Assembly (NCBI GenBank): GCA_050740975.1 | Contig: JBOIEE010000218.1 | Span: forward strand, 1-18,926 | Source: JBOHHR01 sp050740975 | GTDB lineage: Bacteria; Pseudomonadota; Gammaproteobacteria; JBOHHR01 | Direction of reading: 5' to 3' | Length of the DNA stretch: 18,926 nucleotides | Shown here: in pieces, positions 1-7,085 of the stretch | Numbering within the stretch: position 1 is the stretch's first letter | Layout: each line of letters opens with the position of its first letter | Made by a program: the position numbers and the translations under genes | Notes under the pieces: model-generated | The model's input: only the letters and a program-made list of their open reading frames with translations | Told to the model about the DNA's origin: nothing | Database searches by the model: none

Positions 1-3000
1 CTTCGGGTAAGGCGAAGTGCTCCCCGGATGCGTTGCTGATAAAGCGGCCGCCGCGGATTTCCCCGCGCGCTTCCAGGAGTCGGTAGATATGGAGCAGATC
101 GCGCCAAGCGAGGGGCAAATGCTCGCGTAGGAGCAAGCGCCGAAACACCACTCCATAGCGGCGCAACAGCGCGCGGGCGATAGCCTCAGCGCGTAGCGGT
201 TTTTCATCGGCCACCGGAGGCGAACGATGAGACGGGGCGATGAGCGCCCAGCGTCCCGCCTGTTCCAGCCCCGGAGTAATGCTGGCTAGACTTCGTTTGC
301 CCCACAAGCGGGGGCGCTTAGCAGCGGGTGCAAGCAGTCCGCGTAAACCGGCAAAGCTATCCGAAGAGACGCATCCCGCGCTCACCAATTCGCCCAACGC
401 GTCCTGCACTTGAGCCTTGATGCCGCCATTGGCTTCGACGATATCCTGAAAAAACGAAGCACCCTGTTGCTTAAGATACTCGCGCACACGCTTGGCTGTA
501 CCCGATAAGGCAGCCTGTCTATCCACCTGATCATAAACACGCCATGAGCCCAAGCTTTTGCGCGCTAACAGCGTGATCGGCGTCTGCCGTATCGGGGCGC
601 CGCCGGTGGCCTTAGGCTCTAGCCTCGCCCATACCACATGGCCCGAGAGGCATAGCGAGTCGAGCCAATCGGGGCGGTAATCGCCGATGCGGGCGGGTAG
701 CAGGTCTTCCTCCCACGCTGCGGCCGGCGCGGAAAAACCCTGGAGCTGCTGGACGACTTCCGGCGGCGCGCGTTCGCCGCGAAGCCGGGTGTCCGCAGTC
801 AAGTGTTGCCAACGCAGGAGAAAGTGCAGGAAGACGGCACTGGATACCGGTTCGATCTCGGCCCGTAAGCGGCTTACCGTGTAGCGGTGAATGCGGGCCA
901 ATAAGCGCCGCTCACACCATTGCTCCTCAGCAGGCGACTCGAAGCGACCGCGTAATACAAAACCCTCTGTTTCAAGCCTCGCCAGCACGGCTGCGATGGC
1001 GTGGTTATCGAGGTGCAGCGACGCCGCTAGAGTCTTGGCCTTCACCGGCCCCAGGGCCTGCAGGCGAGAGCGTACGAGCTCCAACAGGCAGTCCTCCCGA
1101 GGCCGGGCTGCGAATTCTGTCGGCGGAGTCAAAGCCGGGGTCGACTTGGCGCCCGGGAATGCACTCTGGATCTCGCCCAGGCGCTCGGCCGCAACCCAAA
1201 GCCGCTGTGCGCCCGAACCGAGATCCACACACGTGGCCCGCCGTGCGCTGACTAGCTCTTCCACGAGCTCGGCCCAAGCGGGTCCCGTTTGCGGCGGCTC
1301 GCGCAGCCACGGACCGGCTTGGATCTCTTCTTCGGTGAGAAACCCGAGGCTCATGAGCGCATCATGCAATTCATCGGCGGTCTCGCAATCGGGCCAGGAT
1401 TCCGCTTTCACCCGCGCTATAGCTTGCGGGTCCAACCGGCCCAAGTCTCCTGCTTGCTGAGGGTCCAGCCAGCGCCTGGCCCATACCGCCTGAGTACGCC
1501 GCTCTTCCAGAGGCGCATCGTCCAAAAAGGCGTACGGTTTGGCGTTCAAGATCGCATGCGCAAGCGGGGACGGTTCGGTGACATCGCGCGCGATCAGCCG
1601 TTTATGCCCGGCCTCGATGGCACACAGCAAGCGCGTGATCCCAGCGAGGTCCGTCGCCTCGGTCAGGCAATCCGCGAGGGTCTGCTGCACCAGAGGATGA
1701 TCCGGGATCTCACGGCGGCCATTGATGTTCTCTTGACAGGCTAGCTGATCCGGGAAGACCGCGGCCATCAGATCTTCGGCGTTCATGCGCTGCAATCGGG
1801 CGGGAACCTTACGCCCCCCACGGAAACGAGGGATCGCCAAAGCACAAGCCGCGTTCCAACGCCAGCGCACGCTGAACATAGGCGCGGCCACCACCGCCTG
1901 GGTTAGCACATCGGCCACGGAAGCGCTCTTGAGATAATGCCAGACTTCTTCCAGGGGAAAGCTGTGCGCTTCGCTTAAGGAGAGTACGATGGCGTCTTCG
2001 CTGGCGGCGGCCTGCAGCTCGAAGTTAAATCGCTGGCAAAACCGCTTGCGCAGCGCGAGCCCCCATGCCCTGTTGATGCGGTTGCCGAAGGGGGCGTGGA
2101 TAACCAGTTGCATGCCGCCCGATTCATCGAAAAACCGTTCCATCACCAGCGTGTCCTGCGTGGGCATGGCGCCGAGGGCTTTGGATCCGGCTTCCAGGTA
2201 AACCGTGAGTTGCTCTGCGGCCTCCCGAGAGACCCCGGGGATCTTGCGCAGCCAAAGCTCTGCGCTACCCGGCTCATGCAACTGCTCCGCGACCTCTGCC
2301 CGCACCTCAGCCACCGCAGCCGAAAGCTCATCGCTGCGCGCAGGCGCCTCGCCCAACCAGAACGGGATAGTGGGCGGCTGGCCTTGGGCGTCCTCTACCC
2401 GAACGATACCGGAGCCCACGCGTAGGATCCGCCAGGAGCTGTTACCGAGCTGAAAGATGTCCCCGGCCAAGCTTTCTATGGCAAAGTCTTCGTTTACCGT
2501 GCCGATGAGCACATCGCTCGGCTCCAGGCGCACTTCGTAATCGGCGTTGTCCGGGATCGCCCCGCCGCAGGTGATCGCGGTCAAGCGCGCGCCGCGCCGA
2601 GGTCGCAGCCGTCCATGCACGGCGTCGCGGTGGATATACGCGGATCCGCCGAAGCGGCGAGCGCCGATCCCCTCGGACAGCAGCCGGATCACGGCGTCGA
2701 AATCGCGCCGCTGCAGATCCCGATAGGGGTAAACCCGGCGCACGCAGTCGAAAAGCGCTGGCTCGCCCCACTCCTCGCAGGCGACCATGGCCACCAACTG
2801 CTGTGCCAAAACATCCAGCGGTCCTTGCGGGATCTTTAAGCGGTCGAGCTGTCCGGAGCGCACCGCGTAAAGCAATGCGGCACCCTGCATCAGCTCATCG
2901 CGGGTAAGCGGGAAAAGGCGCGCTTTGGCGATCCCTCCAATAGAGTGCCCTGCTCTTCCGGCCCGCTGCAAAAGCGTGGCGATGGAAGGGGTAGTGCCGA

Positions 3001-4039
3001 GCTGGCATACCAGATCGATATTGCCGATGTCTATGCCCAACTCCAGCGAAGCGGTGGCCACCAGGGCCTTGAGCCGGCCGGCTTTCAAGCGCTGCTCGGC
3101 GTTGAGACGCTGCTCACGAGAGAGGCTGCCGTGGTGCGCGCTGATGCAGCTTGCTCCCAGACGCTCGCTCAGATGACGCGCAACCCGTTCCGCCATGCGC
3201 CGGGTATTGACAAAGATTAAGGTAGTGCGGTGCTCCGAGATCAAGGCGGCGAGCCGTTCGTACACTTCGCTCCAGACTTCGTTCGACATCACCGCTTCTA
3301 ACGGCGAGGCGGGAAGTTCGATGGCCAGATCCCAAGGGCGCTGGTGGCCGGTGTCTACGATGGCACAGTCGGTGGACTCACTCCCGGTCAAAAAGGAAGC
3401 GACCTCTGCGAGCGGACGCTGGGTAGCCGACAAACCGATGCGCAGTAGCGGTTTGTCGGTTAACACCTCTAGCCGCTCGAGGCTCAGGGCAAGATGCGAA
3501 CCGCGCTTGCTCGCGACCAGTGCGTGCACCTCATCCACGATCACCGTGCGCGTGGTCTTTAACATCTCTCGTCCGGATTCACTGGTCAGCAGGAGATACA
3601 GAGACTCCGGCGTGGTGACCACGATGTGGGGTGGCAGGCGGCGCATGGAAACACGCATGGATGGCGGGGTGTCGCCGGTGCGCACGGCGGAGCGAATGGC
3701 GATGTCGGGCAGCCCCTGGTAGCGCAGCATCGCGCAGATCCCGGCGAGCGGTTGCTCCAGGTTTTTGTGGATGTCATTGCTCAACGCCTTTAAGGGGGAT
3801 ACATAAACCACCGAGGTTTGGTCTTGCAACCCGCCCTCGCTAAGCGCTGTCCTTACCAACCCGTCGATGGCCGAGAGAAAAGCGGCCAGCGTTTTCCCGG
3901 AGCCCGTGGGCGCGCTGATCAAGGTGTGGCGCTGGTTCAAAATAGCGGGCCAGGCTAAGCGCTGGCAGGGCGTCGGCTGCCCAAACGCCTCATTAAACCA
4001 GCGCGCTACTGCGGGGTGGAAGGAAGCTTCGCTTGTCAT
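1..4039 (-). CDS. lhr: Lhr-type ATP-dependent superfamily 2 helicase, 3' end outside the window
   Basis: About 1346 codons are visible from an ATG at 4039, with no stop before the window edge. The N-terminal half carries SF2 helicase motifs: Walker A PTGSGKT near residues 44-50, DEVH at 169-172, SAT near 204-206, then FVNTRR, a HHGSLS segment, TASLELGIDIG and QRAGRAGH. The C-terminal half contains LWVAAERL and ends at GEHFALPE, as in long Lhr proteins, so roughly 100 residues are probably missing. Lhr family enzymes are 3'-to-5' helicases acting on DNA or RNA-DNA duplexes in nucleic-acid repair. The frame was checked at the start, middle and near the end and is uninterrupted. An in-frame stop just upstream and the usual FHPAVARWF beginning support this start. 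No clear Shine-Dalgarno sequence is visible. It is probably housekeeping rather than part of the neighbouring operon. Confidence 0.93.
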   Translation of the reverse strand, partial: MTSEASFHPAVARWFNEAFGQPTPCQRLAWPAILNQRHTLISAPTGSGKTLAAFLSAIDGLVRTALSEGGLQDQTSVVYVSPLKALSNDIHKNLEQPLAGICAMLRYQGLPDIAIRSAVRTGDTPPSMRVSMRRLPPHIVVTTPESLYLLLTSESGREMLKTTRTVIVDEVHALVASKRGSHLALSLERLEVLTDKPLLRIGLSATQRPLAEVASFLTGSESTDCAIVDTGHQRPWDLAIELPASPLEAVMSNEVWSEVYERLAALISEHRTTLIFVNTRRMAERVARHLSERLGASCISAHHGSLSREQRLNAEQRLKAGRLKALVATASLELGIDIGNIDLVCQLGTTPSIATLLQRAGRAGHSIGGIAKARLFPLTRDELMQGAALLYAVRSGQLDRLKIPQGPLDVLAQQLVAMVACEEWGEPALFDCVRRVYPYRDLQRRDFDAVIRLLSEGIGARRFGGSAYIHRDAVHGRLRPRRGARLTAITCGGAIPDNADYEVRLEPSDVLIGTVNEDFAIESLAGDIFQLGNSSWRILRVGSGIVRVEDAQGQPPTIPFWLGEAPARSDELSAAVAEVRAEVAEQLHEPGSAELWLRKIPGVSREAAEQLTVYLEAGSKALGAMPTQDTLVMERFFDESGGMQLVIHAPFGNRINRAWGLALRKRFCQRFNFELQAAASEDAIVLSLSEAHSFPLEEVWHYLKSASVADVLTQAVVAAPMFSVRWRWNAACALAIPRFRGGRKVPARLQRMNAEDLMAAVFPDQLACQENINGRREIPDHPLVQQTLADCLTEATDLAGITRLLCAIEAGHKRLIARDVTEPSPLAHAILNAKPYAFLDDAPLEERRTQAVWARRWLDPQQAGDLGRLDPQAIARVKAESWPDCETADELHDALMSLGFLTEEEIQAGPWLREPPQTGPAWAELVEELVSARRATCVDLGSGAQRLWVAAERLGEIQSAFPGAKSTPALTPPTEFAARPREDCLLELVRSRLQALGPVKAKTLAASLHLDNHAIAAVLARLETEGFVLRGRFESPAEEQWCERRLLARIHRYTVSRLRAEIEPVSSAVFLHFLLRWQHLTADTRLRGERAPPEVVQQLQGFSAPAAAWEEDLLPARIGDYRPDWLDSLCLSGHVVWARLEPKATGGAPIRQTPITLLARKSLGSWRVYDQVDRQAALSGTAKRVREYLKQQGASFFQDIVEANGGIKAQVQDALGELVSAGCVSSDSFAGLRGLLAPAAKRPRLWGKRSLASITPGLEQAGRWALIAPSHRSPPVADEKPLRAEAIARALLRRYGVVFRRLLLREHLPLAWRDLLHIYRLLEARGEIRGGRFISNASGEHFALPE

Positions 4040-4101
4040 ATTATGAGCAAGGTTTTAGTTTCTAGGATCTCGTTGGTCGCTGGCGTGGCCTACACCATAG
4101 A

Positions 4102-4221
4102 GAACGGCTCGAAGTGTTCATCTCCAACCTGCTGGGCGTGCGTCGCGAGGGGGCCACCCACGCGGCCTGTCACCTGCAAGAGGCCGGCTTGATCCAGTAT
4201 GCCTGCGGCCACTTCACGATC
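4102..4221 (+). pseudogene. Remnant of a Crp/Fnr-family regulator (helix-turn-helix end)
   Basis: About 40 codons read ERLEVFISNLLGVRREGATH and continue to EAGLIQYACGHFTI. This matches the recognition-helix region of Crp/Fnr regulators, typically NMLGVRREGVTEAA followed by AGLIRYSRGHITV. The cyclic-nucleotide-like sensor domain is absent. An in-frame TAG lies at 4063-4065, upstream of the similarity. Downstream of GHFTI the similarity stops and the frame runs antisense into the neighbouring hydrolase gene. It is therefore a fragment, not a gene. It lies tail to tail with the four-gene operon and may mark the left edge of an insertion or deletion. The rest of the 4040-4257 gap shows no convincing terminator or promoter. 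Confidence 0.7.
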
Positions 4222-4257
4222 TTCCTGCAAATAATCCTTGATGTAATTAACAATTGG

Positions 4258-5577
4258 CTAACTCACTCGCGCCGCCTCCCACATCGCGTGGGCGACTTCG
4301 GGGTGAACAATATCGCTATGAGCCCCTGACGCGCCACCGCCCTCGCGGATCACATGACTGCCTTCCAGGTTGTAGATCCTGCCGGGTTCGAACCGATAGG
4401 CAACGCTGGCCGATTGCATCGTAAGGTCAACAGGATCGACCCCAGGACCCCGCGCGCCGAAAGTGCCGAGGGCGCCGTACTTAGGATACTCGCCGGGAAC
4501 GAAACTCACCTGCTGGCGGGCGCCCGCGCCGAGCGGATAAAAGCGACCCACCGCGGTGTCGAATTGAGACTGGGTGGTGATGATCGGGCCCGCCACCTTG
4601 TGCCCGGACACGAGAGAGTGGAAATAGCCTCTACGCCCGTGCGCCACGGGAATGTCCGAACAGTACGACCAGTGGGACAAGGCTCCCTGAACCAGGGCAA
4701 CCGAGTCGACCGGCCGCACTAACGTGCCTTCACCGTTCGGGCCGGCCAGCGCCGCGGAGACGACAATGCAGCCGAAACTATGGCCCATCAGGTGAAAGCG
4801 CACATGTCTGTCGACGCTCGCCCGCTGCAGGTCGCCCAACAGCTTGTGCCCGCTGAACTCGCCGAAGCAACGCGCGCGGTCTTTCATCTTCCAGAAAGAC
4901 AATTGCCGCAGCGGGGAGAGCAGGCCGCCCAGATCGATTTCGCCAAAACTGGGCGATTCGTCGAGTGCATCCTGATACACGCGCTCTGGATCGAACGGCT
5001 CCCGATCGGCACCCGGTGCCCCCCCTACGCCTGCGTTTCCCAGCGAGGCTTCGCGATCCAGCACGAGGTAAGCATCCCTGACCTGAGGCGGTAGATGCTC
5101 GGGCGCGGTGTCTTGCTGCGCTGCTTCGAAAATCGTCGCGAGTGCAGTGCGCGCCGCCGGACTGCTGGCCAGACGTCTAGCATACTTGTCGACCAATTCT
5201 TCGAGCGGAAACGCGGCCGGCACAGCGAAAGAAACTGCCATGCTGCCGAATTCTTCGTCGCCCCACGGCAGGCTGGGCCAGTGCAGCCCGACAAGCAGCA
5301 CCCGGAATCCCGGCCGCAGCTCCCGGAATTGCGCGATATCATCGCCACACTGCGCCATGCACGCGATCCAGCGCGTATACTGGTCTTTCGCCGCCGGGAG
5401 GTCTCCTTTCCAGCCGTGACTGATCAAAAAAACGTCGGTGACCGGATCGGTGGCGAGCACTTGGGTAAGGCGCCGGCTCATCAGGCCGCCGGGGTCGTCG
5501 GTACGTTCTCGGCCTTGTTCGTCAAAGGCTATCAGGTAATAGGCCAGATCGGTACCTGGCACGGACTCGATAGACAT
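4258..5577 (-). CDS. Alpha/beta hydrolase (putative lipase or esterase), last gene of the operon
   Basis: A 439-aa protein. It has LISHGWKGD at residues 51-59, a likely oxyanion-side HGW motif after the first core strand. The nucleophile elbow GHSFG at 265-269 gives catalytic Ser267. TQSQFD at 335-340 suggests Asp340 as the acid, and GAHSDI near 418-423 suggests His420 as the base. No signal peptide or membrane helix is visible, so it probably acts in the cytoplasm or at the inner membrane face. The substrate is unknown; a lipid or another ester is plausible. The ATG at 5577 has AAGGAGA at 5583-5589 with 5 bases between, a good ribosome site. It follows the C25-like protease gene by 53 bases. 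I infer an effector controlled by the upstream proteases or STAND protein. Confidence 0.85.
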   Translation of the reverse strand: MSIESVPGTDLAYYLIAFDEQGRERTDDPGGLMSRRLTQVLATDPVTDVFLISHGWKGDLPAAKDQYTRWIACMAQCGDDIAQFRELRPGFRVLLVGLHWPSLPWGDEEFGSMAVSFAVPAAFPLEELVDKYARRLASSPAARTALATIFEAAQQDTAPEHLPPQVRDAYLVLDREASLGNAGVGGAPGADREPFDPERVYQDALDESPSFGEIDLGGLLSPLRQLSFWKMKDRARCFGEFSGHKLLGDLQRASVDRHVRFHLMGHSFGCIVVSAALAGPNGEGTLVRPVDSVALVQGALSHWSYCSDIPVAHGRRGYFHSLVSGHKVAGPIITTQSQFDTAVGRFYPLGAGARQQVSFVPGEYPKYGALGTFGARGPGVDPVDLTMQSASVAYRFEPGRIYNLEGSHVIREGGGASGAHSDIVHPEVAHAMWEAARVS

Positions 5578-5582
5578 ACCAG

Positions 5583-5589
5583 TCTCCTT
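5583..5589 (-). promoter_or_regulatory. Ribosome binding site of the alpha/beta hydrolase gene
   Basis: AAGGAGA on the minus strand with a 5-base spacer before the ATG at 5577. It fixes the hydrolase start. Confidence 0.75.
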
Positions 5590-5630
5590 CGTGAAGGATT
5601 ACGCATTATGCATTTGTCTCGCCGCCGCGC

Positions 5631-7055
5631 TTAGCTCACGGGAAGCCGTACAGCCGGGTCCCCCAGGATCACGTAGCTCCTCGCATCGTTGTTCGCGGTC
5701 CACATTCCGGCGAGCTCCAAGTCGTCAGGGATTTTTCCGAATTTCACCTCCTCCAATTCACTGCTCAAGTCTGAAGATAGCTCGGCATACCGTTCGTTGA
5801 AGAACTCCATCGCCGATCCAACTGGATGTCCTTCCAGCAACCGCTTGAACGCGCTCTCAAAAACCGTCAATTGGCGTTTCACGCCCTCCCAAACGAACGA
5901 ACACCCCCAGGCACGCTCCACGTGGCCGATCACAGCGAGTGCACCACCCTTGGGGTGGCTGAGCAGCCGTTGCGGTAGGCGCGCGACGAACCCGCGCGGC
6001 GCGATCGCCTGCCGCTCCTGAAACGTCTGGTGAGCGAAGTCGTCCAACCGCGGGGTACCCACGCCGTAACACGCGAAATGGAACGAGATGAGACCCGCAA
6101 CGCGGCTATCATCGGCCACATCGTCCGCGCTGAAATAGAAGTCCTTGGGTATCGGTCCCCGGTGCGCGAGCGGTCCCGGCCAGTCCTGGCACAAAAGCGC
6201 GCCCTGATGCAGCAATTGCAGCGGGTCACCGCTGGGAAACCCCATCCCGTGGCTAGCACTAAACAGTAGTGCGGGGGTCTCCTCCCCACCCAGCAACCGG
6301 GAAAGGTGCGCTTTATTCGCGTCCTCTGCGAGGATCGCCTTGATTTCCCAACCTGGCTGGTCCCGCGCCACGGCTTCGGCCAGAGGCTTGACCAGGTGGT
6401 CCGCGCTCAACTGGGTCGCGCGGTCGGCCGGATTGCGCACGCCGAAAAAAGTAGTGCGGCGCACTAGCGGCCAACTTGCCGTTTCCGCCTCCACCACGCT
6501 CCTGGCATAGCGGGCGTATTCATCGATGGTATCGAAGTGGATCCGCCCCACCGCGTACTGGACATCCAGCTGATACTGAAAGCGATAGGGAATCGCCTCC
6601 GGGTCGCCGACGATCAAGAGGTAGTAAGGCATTTTTTCCGGATCGGCCGCACCGGGACCTACCCTATGGCGCTTAAGGAACTGGGGCTTAGTCTCGTCTG
6701 GCCGATAAGCCCTTTCCCCATCGTATACCTGATAATACTGCTCATGAGTTTGAGCCGCCTCTCGACACCGGTGTGCCAACAATTCGCCGAGGGCTTCCTT
6801 GATCGCGGGATCGGCGTTGTGGGCAAAGATCACGCCCCAACCGGTTTCCGCGAGGCTCTTGGGGTCCACACCCTCTTTAACACCGAAGTGGGCCGCAGAA
6901 AGCTGCTGGTGGCGCCATTTGAGCTCATTGAGATGCTTTTCATCGAACGTTTCGCCCTGGGCGATCTTTGAGATCTCACTAGCGTTCATCGGAGGCAGCA
7001 GGTAATCGCCGCTGGCGCCGTTGATACCGTTGAAAAGCAGAAGGTCTGAATGCAT
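5631..7055 (-). CDS. C25/gingipain-like (clan CD) cysteine peptidase
   Basis: A 474-aa protein. It has LLFSASHGMG at residues 263-272 (catalytic His269) and LISFHFACYGVGTP at 322-335 (catalytic Cys329). Each follows a hydrophobic strand, which is the clan CD (caspase/gingipain/CHAT) dyad pattern. YYLLIVGDPEAIPYRF at 144-159 and a terminal YVILGDPAVRL are also typical of C25-like proteins. Secreted gingipains carry signal and adhesin regions; this protein has no signal peptide and is short, so it is probably cytoplasmic. The ATG at 7055 is preceded by GGAGGA with a 5-base spacer. It sits 30 bases after the STAND gene. Its target is unknown. It could be activated by, or act downstream of, the CHAT protease encoded in the same operon. 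Assignment to C25 proper rather than another caspase-like family is less certain than the clan. Confidence 0.82.
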   Translation of the reverse strand: MHSDLLLFNGINGASGDYLLPPMNASEISKIAQGETFDEKHLNELKWRHQQLSAAHFGVKEGVDPKSLAETGWGVIFAHNADPAIKEALGELLAHRCREAAQTHEQYYQVYDGERAYRPDETKPQFLKRHRVGPGAADPEKMPYYLLIVGDPEAIPYRFQYQLDVQYAVGRIHFDTIDEYARYARSVVEAETASWPLVRRTTFFGVRNPADRATQLSADHLVKPLAEAVARDQPGWEIKAILAEDANKAHLSRLLGGEETPALLFSASHGMGFPSGDPLQLLHQGALLCQDWPGPLAHRGPIPKDFYFSADDVADDSRVAGLISFHFACYGVGTPRLDDFAHQTFQERQAIAPRGFVARLPQRLLSHPKGGALAVIGHVERAWGCSFVWEGVKRQLTVFESAFKRLLEGHPVGSAMEFFNERYAELSSDLSSELEEVKFGKIPDDLELAGMWTANNDARSYVILGDPAVRLPVS

Positions 7056-7060
7056 GACAT

Positions 7061-7066
7061 TCCTCC
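7061..7066 (-). promoter_or_regulatory. Ribosome binding site of the C25-like peptidase gene
   Basis: A perfect GGAGGA on the minus strand with a 5-base spacer to the ATG at 7055. A second, out-of-frame ATG at 7060 lies too close to this site to be used. It is the strongest ribosome site in the operon. Confidence 0.8.
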
Positions 7067-7085
7067 AAGCACAAAGAGTTATCGC

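Noticed and set aside
891..1460. Plus-strand reading frame of 189 codons
   Set aside because: Antisense to the intact lhr frame. Its composition is Ser/Arg-rich, as expected from a shadow.
1..4039. Lhr helicase as a fifth component of the four-gene system
   Set aside because: It is on the same strand and downstream, but 218 bases and a regulator fragment separate it. Lhr is widespread as a repair-linked helicase, so neighbourhood alone does not justify inclusion.
5095..5634. Plus-strand reading frame of 179 codons
   Set aside because: Antisense to the alpha/beta hydrolase and its leader, with no domain resemblance.
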